A stretch of DNA of 64,000 nt from Owenia fusiformis (GCA_903813345.2 CAIIXF020000002.1:10040650-10104649); one strand, 5' to 3'; positions 1-12,620 are shown, counted from the stretch's first letter. Notes: a model not told the origin generated them from the letters alone. Numbers and translations: made by a program.

Positions 1-2339
1 TGGATATCAACATTTAGAAAAAAGTGTAAGATACCATTCTATATGTTTATCTTAGTGTTTAGCATAGGTAAGAATGGGGGATGGGCTGGCGGGGGTCCGT
101 CTTTGAATAATTCCAAGGGGTTCATATATTATCACAATTTTGCTACAAAATCACTTGAAATCAAAATCAAAATCGAAGAATTCCTTGCCCCGTGTGTTCA
201 CCATTCACCCGGGGGTTCACACTCGGCTCAGGTGGGGTACCTTTTTTACATTTGGTATGTCAAGCCAATGGACCCACATTTTAAGACAGATGTTTCCATT
301 TTCAGGTATAAGAATCGGTGTGGAAAATATGTTACCCCTCAATTGTGGTACGGCATTGGTCCCGGGGCATTGGTCTAGTTGTTACACATATCCTTCATTT
401 GAGGTTGTTTTATGATCATTTTACTCAAAGATCTGCCTTCTTCTCGGGGCATTCGATATTTCGAATGGCCTTGGTCTTATATTCTGGATATTTGGTACCC
501 GGGGGTATGGCATTGGTTCTATATTTGGATGTTTGACATGGCATTGGTCTTGTGTTTGGACATTTGATATGGCTTTTTGGGGTTTATTTTAGTTTGTATG
601 AGAACACATTTAATGCCACCCCCCCCCCCCCAAATTACAAATCTACATCTATTCTCTCTATCCCAAAGGTGGATCGGAAGCATGAAAAACAGATGCAGAC
701 TCGGGACAGTTGCAAGGGGGGCTATAATGGAGAAATTCGTTTTGATTTTGAGTCTAACTGAAATATTTTGTCACAAATATTAATTAAATACGCAAATAGC
801 CTGTTTTATTAAATGAGACTAGGGCAAAAAATCTATTCATTAAATCTAAAGCCTAGACGATATCTTCTGTAATCAAGGTGGTTTTGGTACACTTCCGCAA
901 TTATAAAAACAAAAACATAGACTAAGTTATTAATCTTTTGTTATCATATCAGATTAAGTCAGTTTTGTCTCCGATTGTTATGCAGGTGTGTGTATCGACT
1001 CCAGTGAACAACATTAAGTGAATCAATCCTTGAAATTCCCAAATTCATTCCAAATTCTGGCCGTTAACCCCCCCCCCTCCCCCATGTCTCTTAATTACAT
1101 TTATTTTGCAAATGGTATATAAATTATAGATTAAAATATTTCATTTTCGAATTGCACAAAGGGCAACATGTGAAGATAAAACCGCGATCCTAAAGCTACT
1201 TGCGAAACAAAGTGGTTTATGGTCCCCAATATCATTATTATATTAATACCAATACAATGTACCTCTATCAATATCATAAATTCACTCCTTTTTAATATCA
1301 ATAGTCAAACAAATTAAGCAGTATGCTACAGTTGGTTATCAATCGGAGTTCACGACCTATTGATTACTCTTTAATACAAAATTTAACCATTTTAGAATGG
1401 GTAACTCACCCCCCCCCCCCCGTCCATGTCCATGAAGTGCGTAGACTGACATAATAGTGTCATTTATTAATTAAACATCACTGATTTATGTTGAGACATT
1501 CAGTGCGATTATTTCATTTCTTTGTTCAAAAAGTTAAAGCACCATTTAAATACATATTTTTATCACACAAAAGGGGCAGAATACTTGACCTTGTATCAAT
1601 TCATATCCCGATAATTCTTTACAAGGGAATGTTTCTTATTAAAACATAAGCAGCGCCTAGGCGTCGATTGGGGGGGGGGGTCAATCCAGTGTTCTCAGGC
1701 TATGTACAGCCAAGTATCCTATTTATGTAAAAACCCTACATACCCGAATCACAATCAGACAATTAATTAGTATATTTGCTGTGTCTAGCAATTGATCATA
1801 GAATTAGATGTTGCGAAAACTATGGGAACTTGTACCTGTCTGTTTATGGATAGGCTGGGAAAGAACAGCAGAGAGAATGGTACATTCAATTGAATATGCT
1901 TGTTTTGCCCAATTGTGTATTAAAATGCCCCTCATTTATCATATGTATGGTCACAAGTTAAGTCGGCGATAATTTGTATTGACTTAACTTGAAACAAATT
2001 ACTCCGAAATCCAAATACTCATCGAAAAGCAAGGTTATCTTTATATTAAGCTAATACAAAATAAATATATAAATAGGCCTGGTGTATCAGTGTTTTCAAA
2101 GTTTATTGCACGTTTTATCCTTGAAATTGCCAAAATGTTTAAATAAGTCAATGTGTCAGCGTACATACAAAATAGTCTGTTTAATATTTGCTACATGTAC
2201 TTGTTCCAAACAGTCTGCGAAAGAATGATTAAAAAATATATCAATTAAAAGTATCAGAGAAAATACTTGCAATCGTTAAAATACTGTATGTATTGCTATT
2301 GGTAATTAGGTTAGTTGTTTACACATAATTATGTTGTTC
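1..2339. other. Gene-free AT-rich stretch with a degenerate minisatellite
   Basis: I see no gene here. Positions about 350-580 hold a degenerate minisatellite in which GGCATTGGTC-like cores recur with intervening TTTGGA/ATTTGG-type spacers. Several mononucleotide C or G runs of 9-12 bases occur near 620, 1,070, 1,411 and 1,671, typical of short repeats in this window. The short open frames overlapping the minisatellite have no recognisable protein features. Confidence 0.5.
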
Positions 2340-2560
2340 AGTGTGCCAAGAGAGTGTCAAGAGATTCCATTAATTGTCACAGGGTGTGTAAAGACTTTTT
2401 GACATGGTCTTTACACGTCTTTGCACTGCATGTGCCAAGAAGTGCAAAGAGGTGTAAAGAGTTGAATTCATCGCGTGTCAAGAGGTGTAAATAATTGGCA
2501 CGTCTAGAAACCCGGCGTGTAAAGACCAGTTTCTAGACGTGTCAAGAGTTGGAATCCCAT
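2340..2560. repeat. Cluster of short GTGTMAAGA-type motifs on both strands
   Basis: About ten copies of a 9-10-base motif (GTGTCAAGAG, GTGTAAAGAC, GTGCAAAGAG and reverse complements such as GTCTTTACAC) are packed into about 220 bp, some as adjacent pairs. Spacing is irregular and both orientations occur, so it is not a simple tandem repeat. It may be the inside of a small inverted-repeat element or a protein-binding cluster. Confidence 0.6.
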
Positions 2561-4130
2561 ATTTCACGCAGTGTGGTAAGATGATGCTAAAATCTTGATA
2601 TGCTATCATCTCCACAGGCACTTTTCACCAGGCACTGTGCTTAGTAGGACCATGGAGTGTGCCTACTTTGCGCCCAGATGACGACTTGGGCCTAGATGAA
2701 AACCTCTGTCCACCCTACACAAATGATTTCGAACCTTGGCCTGAAAAACTTGTCTACTCTTAGATCCAGCCATTGGATGATTTGAGGCAATTTTCATCAA
2801 GTTTAAAAGGGTATTCTAATCTAAGTGTGACATATGTAAAACCAAATAAATGTGAATCTTCTAAATAATTCTAAAATGTACCTTTATGCAGCCAGTAAAA
2901 AAACCCATATAATCTCTTCGCCTGCCCTATCAAGAGTGCCACTACATATATGTAGCTGTAGCAAAGAAAAGATAATTGGCTTGATTGCCTTGAATTCACT
3001 GTGGGCTATTTGACTGTACAATTAAGTTGACTGGCTTGCCTCTAAAGCATTTAAAGGCTAATGTCCAATTAAATGGTGATTTTATTAAAAACATGGGTTA
3101 CATAAGCACGGCTCAGTTTAAATGAGAACATAATTTGGCCCAAAGTCTGTATAAAATTTCAAATCCCTTTACAAAGTTCGATTTCTATGAGAGTACATAA
3201 GGCCATGTACATGTATAAATCGATTTTCCTTATTAACTTGTGTAAGCAAAATTGGAAGTAACCCCAGAGTTATTGATGCACAGATATCATGCATACATCA
3301 TTTTGATTGGTAGAAGGTATTCTAGGATATCACATCTTCTTTCTCCAAGCATGACAAATCTGAACTGAGTATTCATTCCCACTTGCATTGGAGAGTCTAA
3401 GAAATGAGAGCACTGCTACGGAGTATGAGACCTGTCAATCATTGTAATTATAAAGGAGCACGTCAAAAGTTCAATGTAGCCAAAAAAGCCATATATTATC
3501 ACCAGTCACCCCCTCCTCTCGTTGAAGATCTAATAGCAAAGGTATCGCCAAAATGAATCAATGTAGAATAAAACAAATGTATGTATAATGAAGAAATAAA
3601 TATAGAATAAAAAATCGATATGTTTTTGTAATATTGTGTTCACTTAAGATTAAAAATCCAATTGTCACTATCACTTTCATTTTTCAACAAATATAGTGTC
3701 ACGTGACATGTGACGCGGGGTAGTCAATTTAGCTGCCCTGTCAACCCTCACGCATTAGGCGTGATTGTCAGGCATTTGCTGAAAAAATATAAATCACGCA
3801 TCAATTTAGCGTGTATGATCAAATATCACGCAAATCACGCATTTTGTTGATATTTTTAAAAATCTTTTTTGTGAAATGCCGACACGGTAAAATACCAACG
3901 GCGAAAAACTGACCAATGAATGTATATCAACATATGCACCTGTTCTAACCTCAGAAAATAGCCAAAATCCACCATATGATTGTCTGAAATCTACCAATCC
4001 GACTTTATCCCTATAAGTATATAATTATACAATGTACATGTATTTAACTCCTTCGGAACTGGTCACTTTTTGAAAAAACGAAAAAATAAAATGTAAATTA
4101 ATCGAGAAGCAAGAAAAGTTAGCAAGACAT
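2561..4130. other. Gene-free stretch
   Basis: No coding region, RNA gene or clear transposon ends were recognised. Near 3,690-3,840 the sequence carries several CACGCAT/ATCACGC words and a GTCACGTGAC palindrome. Confidence 0.4.
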
Positions 4131-4137
4131 AGTAAGT

Positions 4138-4540
4138 TACAGTAAAATTTTAAATGTTTGTGACTACTTTGAATTTAAAAAATAAGCAATCAAATGACCA
4201 AATTGAAACAGTTTATGTATAAGTAGAAACATTTATATTTATCCTAACTTTTGTATATTTTAGTTTGTTTTGTAGTTTAGCTATCATATCTGTGTCCTCT
4301 TATATTTTTTATACTTCTCTGCCATGTTATTTTCGGAAAAATTAACATGGCTGAAACTCCCTAAATTACAAAAGGCCACAGCTTTGCTGCACATTATACA
4401 TAACTATCTGAAATATACAAAAGTAAGGATAAATATAAATGTTTCTATTTTTACATGAACTGTTTCAATTTGGTCATTTGATTGCTTATTTTTTAAAATT
4501 CAAAGTAGTTCCTAACATATAAAATTTTACTGTATATATC
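4138..4540. repeat. Foldback element (large imperfect palindrome)
   Basis: A left arm at about 4,138-4,262 and a right arm at about 4,405-4,535 are inverted copies of each other. For example, GCAATCAAATGACCAAATTG on the left is matched by CAATTTGGTCATTTGATTGC on the right. The loop near 4,310-4,380 contains CTTCTCTGCCATGTTA. The same loop sequence lies inside a second palindrome at 19.77-20.07 kb, so this is a repeat family. Confidence 0.7.
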
Positions 4541-5130
4541 ATTTTGAAAGGGAAGACCCATAATTTATGTTTTTTGCTAGAAGGCCATATGCGGGGCCAT
4601 ATGCTACTGGAGAAAACTGATCCACTTCTTACATGTATAAAAAGATTACAGAGAACAGCAATGAACAAAGTTTGTTTTGTTGTTGGTTAGGTAACATGTT
4701 AATGACGTCACATGTTAATATAGAATCAACAGAGATGTGTGACGTTACAATTATTTGTTTGTTTATAGTTGCTCGATGGAGTAAATATGTGACTGATGTC
4801 ATAGTTTATGTCATACGTCATATCTCGAATCACATCATTTGAATACTTGGCAGTTGCCTTGATGATTTTTACAAAATGGAATTATTTTAGCATTTAATTT
4901 TTCATTAGGGCTTCAATTCAAAAATCTGAATTGACAGAATTATATCTAGGCCTAGATCTTTTTATGCCACAGACACAGGAACAAGACAGAGTTCATCCCC
5001 CTCCCACTCACTTTGTATTACTAAGAACAAGGCACAGGATGTGAACGAGATCACACCATCAAATAGGCAGACACTATGAAACAGGAAAACTGTTCTCCTG
5101 TTATGAATACAAACTTCAAGAACAAGAAAA

Positions 5131-5990
5131 CAAGATGGCCGCCCAAAAGTTAATCAGCTCTAGTACTTGATATCCTCTATCATTTGTGTAAATTTGAAGG
5201 AAATCCGATGAGCAGTTTTCCTGAAATGGCGATGACAAGATTTTTCGAAAAACCTTCAAAATGGCCACCAGAAAACAAGATGGCCGCCCAAAAGTTAATC
5301 AGCTCTAGTACTTGATATCCTCTATCATGTGTGTAAATTTGAAGGAAATCCGATGAGCGGATTTTCTGAAATGGCGATGACAAGATTTTTCGAAAAATCT
5401 TCAAAATGGCTGCCAGAAAACAAGATGGCCACCAAGGAGGATTGGCTCCCAGAGTGCAACATCGATATTCTGTCCCATATATGGAAATGTCGTGATTCAA
5501 AATTTGAATTCAGACAGCCGTCATTTTGTTCACTTCAACATTTGAATGGTGAATTTTGGTCTTATTCCTAAACGTAAAATTCCAAAACTCACAAGAAATG
5601 ATCGAGATATTGGTTCGAATCTTTTGGACTGTTTATTTTGAACTTATAGTCGGTAATAATTTCCGAAAATAACGACATTTCGACGTTTTCATTGTTGGAA
5701 AATATCGATTGTCGATCCTGGGAGCCAATCCTCCTTGATGGCCACCCAAAAGTTAATCAGCTCTAGTACTTGATATCCTCTATCATTTGTGTAAATTTGA
5801 AGGAAATCCAATGAGCGGTTTTCCTGAAATGGTGATGACAAGATTTTTCGAAAAACCTTCAAAATGGCCGCCAGAAAACAAGATGGCCACCCAAAAGTTA
5901 ATCAGCTCTAGTACTTCATATGCTCTATCATCTCTGCGAATTTGGAGAAAATCTGATGAGCAGTTTTCCTTAAACGGCGATGACAAAAAT
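5131..5990. repeat. 145-bp tandem repeat, about four copies, split by a MITE
   Basis: The unit begins CAAGATGGCCGCCCAAAAGT and recurs at 5,131, 5,276 and 5,421 (exactly 145 bp apart). It resumes after an inserted element at 5,434-5,736 and continues to about 5,990. Short open frames on both strands follow the periodicity and are not genes. Confidence 0.8.
5434..5736. mobile_element. 303-bp MITE with about 36-bp inverted ends and 10-bp target duplication
   Basis: The ends read AAGGAGGATTGGCTCCCAG and its reverse complement, with matching to about 36 bp. It is flanked on both sides by GATGGCCACC (5,424-5,433 and 5,737-5,746), which I read as a 10-bp target duplication created inside one 145-bp repeat unit. 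A 9-10-bp duplication points to a Mutator-like element. Because the target is itself repetitive, the exact duplication length is slightly uncertain. Confidence 0.7.
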
Positions 5991-6754
5991 GCGGGACGAT
6001 CACGACCACGACCAATATGACGACTATATCCCATAGATGGTGTGATAAAAAAGATTACATTATGGCCAGGGTGCATGTTTGAAATGTTTCTGCATTTCCT
6101 CAATGTGCCTAGAAAAGACTGGTGAGAAGATTTGTTTTGTAAAATGTATAAAAAACGAGAAAATTCAGTGATAAAAAATTCCTGAAAATTATCTGAATTT
6201 TTCCACTGAAGTTTCTTGTTTTTTATACATTTAATCAAAATGTTCCTAGTAGTTTTACTCTGACCAGTACCAGTCTGGGTTTTGCTTTTCCATTGTAATT
6301 TAGTTAGGCTGTAAGTTTATCTTTTTTCTTTAGTCAGTCTAGTGAATGTTTTTTCTGCCAAATTCCAATATGGCATTTTCTGCTCAGACATTTTACAAGT
6401 CTTGATCGAAAAAGAAGTATTTCAGCGCTCCAATAGTTGCATGGATTGATGATACTGATGTAAGACACAGTTAGAGACGGCTTTGTATAAAAAACCTACC
6501 TCATACCCACCTACGTGGGACATGATACAGTCATTTAAGGGTTAAATTTTAAAGATTTTTAAATCTCAAAATAGCTCTAATTGTAACAATTCCGGCTTTA
6601 TTTTATGAGTAGACGGATGACAGATCCATAAATAAAGGCATATGGGTGCATTGTAATGTGTAATGACCCGAGGGCGCCCCAGGGGAATAACAAACTAAAG
6701 ACCGCGAGCATAGGTCCAACAAGCCAGATAAAGAAATTGAAAGAAAGTTTGCTA

Positions 6755-6845
6755 AATTCGATGCCCCGAGTGGGAATCGAACCCAGCTGGGCTGTAGCAA
6801 CCTGCTATCAAGGGTGTTACAAATGCATCTATAATTCATCATGAG
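6755..6845 (-). repeat. tRNA-like segment (SINE or tRNA remnant) inside the MITE
   Basis: On the minus strand the sequence contains GGTTCGATTCCCACTCGGGG, which fits an RNA polymerase III B box plus the 3' side of a tRNA acceptor stem. A matching 5' acceptor strand (GCCCCGA) is absent upstream, so this is not an intact tRNA gene. A tRNA-derived SINE fragment carried in the MITE is the likeliest reading. Confidence 0.45.
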
Positions 6846-6910
6846 CTAAGAGTTAATAAAATAAGATCTTTAAAATTTAACACTTCAAAGACTGTATCAT
6901 GTCCAATGTA

Positions 6911-6966
6911 CGTGGGTACTTGGGTAGGTGGGTAGGTGGGTAGGTGGGTAGGTGGGTAGGTGGGTA
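6911..6966. repeat. TAGGTGGG microsatellite
   Basis: GTAGGTGG-type octamers repeat about six times within one arm of the surrounding MITE; the opposite arm has the equivalent sequence without expansion. Confidence 0.8.
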
Positions 6967-7003
6967 TGAGGTAGGAGGTTTTTTATACAAAGCCGTTAGA
7001 GAC

Positions 7004-8940
7004 CAAAAGTAATCAACAGATCTCATCATTCATGTTTTAAAGGTCACTATTATTCAGCTGTCCAAGTGCGCCGTAGGAAAGCTATTATATCAAAATCCAC
7101 ATAGCTTTCGCAGGAAGTAAGGGAAGGATAGTTCAACAAGTTAAACCCAATACCACTGGTTTTATTCATTAATCTAAATGTTCTTGTTGCCATGATTGGG
7201 TGTAAAGTCCGTACTATGCTTTCATTGGTTGCAAATTCTCACTATCACTTATTAATAAAACGCGCATAGAATTCCATGCGCTGCCATATGCCACCATTAA
7301 ATTTTTTGCATCAAGGGCCGAATAGGCACGGATGTTAAACCTAGGGCGGGCCACAAGATATGTCAGATAAGAAATATGCCCCAGACTAGGTTTAACTTAC
7401 TCACTTCGAGAGCCATGTTAGATTTTGAAACTTATGGCTCTCAAATGGGGAAGTGGACAGCTGATTATAGTGACCTTTGAAATCGAATTAAGTCGATCAG
7501 CGGCCTACTTTTGTTCTCTAACTATGTTATACATCATTATTATCCTTCCTTGCAAGTATTGGAGCGCTGAAGTACTTCCTTTTCGATCAAGACTTGTAAT
7601 TGTTAGTCGAGTGAATGTTTTTACTGCCAAATTCCAATATGGCGTTTTCTGCTCGGACATTTTCGTAAATCTCCGGAGGTTGTCCGAACTTAACTAATTC
7701 TCAAAATTCATTTCGTTCATTGCGTATCTCGCTCCTAGCAAACCGCCATATTGGAAATAGGTCTAATGAACATTCATTCGATGGACAATTTACAAGTCTT
7801 GATTGGAAAAGAAGTATTTCAGCACTCTAATACTAATATATCAAAATCCAAATAGCTTTCGCAGGAAGTAAGGTTTAACTTGTTGAACTAGGGAAGGAGT
7901 GATCAAATTTGAAATGTGACCCTATTGAGTTACTCTACCGAGCTGACAGAAGTCAGCTCTGGGAAGTTGGATGTATGTGAACTTGAAAAGAATAAATCGA
8001 GCCCATTTTGACTAAACGCTGTACTGAGTAGCGTTTATAATACGCTATATATTTGAATCAATACATAATTTATTTGTTGTTACCTTATTTTGTTCCTTCA
8101 ACAGTCTGTTGTTGTAGTAAATCAATGTTCTTGTAGACAACAAAACTTTTGAATTTAGATTCCAGCCATTTTAGGTCACGCGAGATCTCGTGACTTTCGA
8201 AAGTAAAAATTTGCTACAAAATAACTCGCGCTAGCTAAATATGATATAGTCACGTGATCTCTCAGCGGTAATACCCATGCGCGTAAAAGTACAATGCGCA
8301 TGTGCACGCATGCGTAAAAAGTTAAAAAATGGTGCGCGCCAGATTTGGAATTTCTCCATTTTAACTGCAATTACACAAGAAGTAGGACTTATTGTCACCA
8401 CGCGTGATGAAAAGGGCAAGTTACATTCAATTATCTTCTTAAATACCGTTTCTTATTCCAGCGCGCCTGCTGGAAGTTGGAGAAAACCGCTTCACAGGAC
8501 GGTATATTCTAACGGTGCTTCAGCTGGCTTTTGAGCCAGCTGTGTTCAGTAACTATTGAGGGTTGCAGCAAAATTCAGAACATGCACCATGACCTTATTC
8601 AGTGACTGGGGGGGAATTATAAATCTTCTTCCTGGACATGGGCCTGTATTTTTACATTATGTACTAACAGTTACTGAGGGGATTTAGATCTAAATTTTAG
8701 TTTTATGCTGATTTCAGAGGTATTTCTGTGCTTCCCTACATTGGAATTACTGAGGCGCTGCGCCTCCAAACAATTGCAATCAAAGAAATGCGCCTCTTGG
8801 TTATTGCTTGCGCTACTAATAAACCCTACACGTTGTTTCTCCGCTTCAAAAGATTAAAAATAACAAAAAAATCTTACCGAGAAGTCTAAGTTTTGCTTGT
8901 CAGTACAAGTATGCAGTGTTTTATCGAACGCATACTTCCT
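7004..8940. repeat. Repeat mosaic without recognisable gene
   Basis: Blocks recur here and just upstream. The text around GCCAAATTCCAATATGGC occurs near 6,357 and 7,626. TAGCTTTCGCAGGAAGTAAG occurs near 7,101 and 7,852. An inverted pair built around CAAGTCTTGATCGAAAA lies at about 7,548-7,600 and 7,790-7,835. The ATTCCAATATGGC-containing open frame at 7,425-7,697 falls in this mosaic and shows no protein domain. A CpG-richer patch lies at about 8,160-8,300. Confidence 0.5.
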
Positions 8941-8950
8941 TGCTTCAATT

Positions 8951-9190
8951 ACAGATTAATATGGAAGAAAAGCGAACGTTCGCTATTTCAGTTGACCGAT
9001 CGCAAATCATGTCGTTCGTATCGTATATGCACAACTTTACCGAACGCACATTTATGTGGTTCAAAGACGAACTCCCATGCAGTGTCACTGCACGGGAGTT
9101 CGGTTCAAAGACAGATTAAAATGGAAGAAACGAATTGTTCGCTATTTCAAACGACCGAACGCAAATTTGTGCCGTTCGTATTCACTCCAC
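8951..9190. repeat. Two direct repeats 160 bp apart with a hairpin between
   Basis: About 75 bp starting ACAGATTAATATGGAAGAAA at 8,951 recurs diverged at 9,111 and is rich in CGAACG/CGTTCG words. Between the copies, 9,069-9,101 forms a hairpin with arms GAACTCCC and GGGAGTTC and an inner GCAGTG/CACTGC stem. Open frames across it are not supported as genes. Confidence 0.6.
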
Positions 9191-9299
9191 TACTTTCCCC
9201 CCATTCGCTTCGGACTCTTGCTTCGGACCAAGGAAAATGCACACCACAATTCTCCATTTCGCTGTTCGCTCTTTGAATCAGAACGTTCGCATATATGGT

Positions 9300-10228
9300 G
9301 CATATATGTACTCAAAAAGGACAAAATTTGATTGGTCAATATTTTTCAACGATGCATTTCGTGTAGCTATTTGTGAGACCCGAAAGTTCTAAATCAAATT
9401 AATTACGCAATTTTGTTTTTACACCCGCAAGCTAAATAAAAAAATGACACCATCGGAATTCTTCTTCTTTGTCATTGAATTAATAGTCAGTATACCAGAT
9501 TTAATCAATAAAAGATTATACAATTAACAACAAAATTCGGAAACGAGTATGTAAGATTTGCTTTCGAACCACTAAACTTGACCTAGATAATAGCGACGTG
9601 TCTTCTTTGGTCAAATGCTCAGTTGTTTGTGGGTTTTCAACGTAACTCTATAATGTAATATGAAGATGAGTACTTTTATTCAGTTGTTGCATCGATGTTA
9701 CAGTTTGTAGTGCGGTAATATTGGCATGAACGTGTTGAAAGTCGAATGGAATTGCTTTTTCCAATATGGCGACTAGTCACGTGACTTCTTCTCTTCCGGA
9801 ATATACTCCCATTTTCAATCATTGTTTTCACCCCGTTAGGAGCCAATAAAATGAAAAAAAATATATGTTATATAAAGATTATTAAAAGACTAATTGTTTC
9901 TGATAGTTTGTTTTCTCCGATCGCATGGAGATTCGATCGAAAATATCGCTTGAAAAATGGGTATGAAAATCCCCATGTTAAACCAACGGGGAAAAACAAG
10001 GTAGAAAAATTTTGTTCCCCCGCGAACTGCATCATGGGAAATATTTTGACCTTATAAGGAAAAACTTTCGCGCCATCTTTATTAGAGATTCAATACTACC
10101 GAATCCGCGATTTTAAGAATTATTTTGCCATAGGCCGACATGTTAACTTATTATAGTGTCCTCAAGAAAAAACAGATCGAATTTGTGCACAATTATCACC
10201 CTTACATCAAAGCACAATGTCTTATGTA
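9300..10228. other. Gene-free stretch
   Basis: AT-rich sequence with no supported gene, RNA or transposon ends. Confidence 0.35.
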
Positions 10229-10872
10229 CCAACCAGGTCCGCCCCCCCCCCTTAAATGCCCCACCTTAGTGGGCCCAGAATTTGGGTTTCGTTTTTTGGC
10301 CCCAAAATTCTGTAAGGCCTCAAAAATGGGCCTTTTTGTTCCCAAAAATTTTGTAGTGCCTCAGAAATTGGGTCATTTAGGGCATAATTTGGCATTTTAG
10401 TCCTTTTTAGCCCGAAAGATTGAGCGTTTTGCTCAATATTGTATTCAATTTTGAACGAAATACTCAATCGGCCGGGCGCCGTAGTGAAAATCGGGGCAAA
10501 TGTGACCAAGGCATTGCGCATTTTTATTATCAGGGCTCCCTTTAAGACCCCTTAGAACTGTGCTTTATTGCTATTCTAAGGGGTCTCCATTGGTCCCATT
10601 TTGATCATTTGCATATTCACATTTTCAAAAAAAATATGGTTCTCGGGGGCGGATCTGGGAACCAATCTGGACTGAGAAAAAAATGTTGGGCCCCTTAAAC
10701 CAAAGAGTGGGCCCAAATTTTGAAATTTGAGGCCCATTTTCTTCAAAATTTGGCTTCAAATTAAAAAGGCCCATTTGTGACCAAAAAGGCCCACTTTTTG
10801 GGGTCTTAAAGCCTTTTATGGCTCAACATTTTTAGGGCCCTTTTTTCTGGGCCCACCCAAGGGGGGCCGGGT
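10229..10872. mobile_element. Diverged inverted-repeat element rich in GGCCC words
   Basis: The left end (GGTCCGCCCCCCCCCC followed by GTGGGCCCAG) and the right end (CTGGGCCCACCCAAGGGGGG) are inverted. The interior repeats GGGCC(C/T) and AAAATT words symmetrically. Shorter relatives occur at about 22,305-22,460 and 37,375-37,460. Confidence 0.55.
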
Positions 10873-11119
10873 TCTATCAGAAACCTCCTTTTAATTGTAA
10901 GTGTTTCCAAAGTCTTAGAAGTAGGGCAAAAGGGCCACATTTTACCCCGCTGTCCCCTACATTGAATAAAATAAACATTACAAAATTTCAATTAAATAGT
11001 AAGGTACAATTAAATGCAATAAAAAGTAACACAGCTTATTGTCAAGTAGAAATAAAGCTAGTTGAAGTAACAAATGCGCAAATAAATTTTACCGAATCGG
11101 CCATTTTGAATAGCACTTC

Positions 11120-11325
11120 CAGGCCCGTAGCCAGGATTTGCCAAGGGGGGGTTCAATTTTCAAAAATTTCTAGGGGGGGGTTCACATTTGACAATTTTGC
11201 CCCAAATATGGCTAAAATCACTTGAAAAGTGCTCAAAATGGTAAAAAACTGCATGAGTTTGAAAGAATTTTTGGCCAGGGGGGGGTTCGCCCGAACCCTG
11301 CGAACCCCCCCTGGCTACGGGCCTG
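11120..11325. mobile_element. 206-bp MITE with CAGGCCCGTAGCCAG ends
   Basis: The ends CAGGCCCGTAGCCAGG and CTGGCTACGGGCCTG are inverted and are followed inward by G- and C-runs. ACTTC flanks both sides as a possible short target duplication. No coding capacity. Confidence 0.7.
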
Positions 11326-11399
11326 ACTTCCTATGTAAACAAATATATAGAATTGCCAAACTTTAACATTTGTGCCTTATAGTCTGAATATAATTCAGA

Positions 11400-12620
11400 C
11401 TAAATAGGATATAGTCTAGTATATGTCGGGGTAGTTATCATAAATTTACACTAAACAGGAAATGAAAAAACCATGTGGATTTTAGAATTTTTTGAAATTT
11501 TGAATTGTCTGAAACCAAAATTGTGGTCTTAAAAAGTAAAAATATAGCTTTTCAAATTAGTTTTTTCATTTTTTCTCGGTTTCTGGGAATGAATTAAAAT
11601 TTTCAAATCTCCTATCATTTAAAGCAATATATTGGGCCCGGGCACGTTTTCTGAAAAATTCAAAATGTTTTGTTAAGTGACCCTTCCAAAACCTTTAACT
11701 TTAAGGTGCAGTGGTCCTTAAGGTGACTGTTATAGTCATTTTCCAGCACTTGACTGCAAAATTTATTGTATCAATACAGTTTATTTATGTTTGCATGCAT
11801 ATTCATTTATTGTGATAATGGCCACTAATAGAAAATATTTGTCAAAGCATTTAAAGATGGCAGCACTTGAATACTACTCTATCTAAGAGTGCTCTATTAA
11901 TTATTTATTAACTTTTTCTAGTCAATACTCAATTACAATTAGATATACATTTAATGGTGTCTCCTAAGCCGATGCCGGCTGGTGGTTTTTTTAAAAAAAA
12001 GTATTTATTATATGATATTGAATGTAGTTTTTAAACCTGTGACACAGAAATAAAATCTTGAAATTTTCAAACTCTTCCTGAGAAGTCGTTTTTATTATTC
12101 CACATATGCTTGTGCACTATAACCATTACAAAGACATCAAAGAACAACAAAAAACTTTAGTTTGAGAAAAAAGTGCCGTTTAAAGAATTTGAGAAGATTT
12201 TTTTCTAGGAGTAGCCCGTGAAAAACCGCTGATTCAAAATATCTGAACATTTCAGAAAATATACTTCAAACATATATCAAAAACGAAGGAGCAACGGAAA
12301 TTTGAAAAATTACCCGATAAAAAAATTGGGATCAAAATAAGGAAAAAAGTACACTTCTCAAATTGCTTTTTTCTATTTTTTTTAATTTGTATGAGAGATT
12401 TCAAAATTCTTAAGCTCCTTCCATTTTGGGCTATATTAAAGGGATGTTTCAGAGAAATTAGAAAAAAAAATGTTCAGGGACCTTTGCCGTGCTACTCTTT
12501 TTGTCAATTTTTCTGTCACATTTTCAGAGGACTCAAATTCCCATTCCAAAATGTTTACTGTTTCTACAACGAGCCTGGTTATATAAATGATAAGTGGAAC
12601 TAAAAAATTGAAAGAAAATC
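11400..12620. repeat. AT-rich interspersed repeat, related to 19.3-19.8 kb
   Basis: About 11,480-11,710 (containing AAGCAATATATTGGG and TTTTCTGAAAAATTCAAAA) closely resembles about 19,510-19,720 on the far side of the Polinton-like element. A further diverged copy lies at about 12,290-12,550. Open frames here are short and lack domains. Confidence 0.55.

Larger units (their letters stand above)
6479..6994. mobile_element. 516-bp MITE with 9-bp target duplication (Mutator-like)
   Basis: The ends GGCTTTGTATAAAAAACC and GGTTTTTTATACAAAGCC are inverted, with similarity extending about 75 bp inward. Both sides are flanked by GTTAGAGAC (6,470-6,478 and 6,995-7,003), a clean 9-bp target duplication. 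Inside are a tRNA-like segment and a TAGGTGGG microsatellite. Confidence 0.8.

Noticed and set aside
5180-6238. Minus-strand open frames of 106 and 151 codons
   Set aside because: They follow the 145-bp tandem repeat and continue across unrelated DNA; no protein signature.
6755-6845. Functional tRNA gene on the minus strand
   Set aside because: B box and 3' acceptor-like text are present but the 5' acceptor strand and a foldable D arm are missing.
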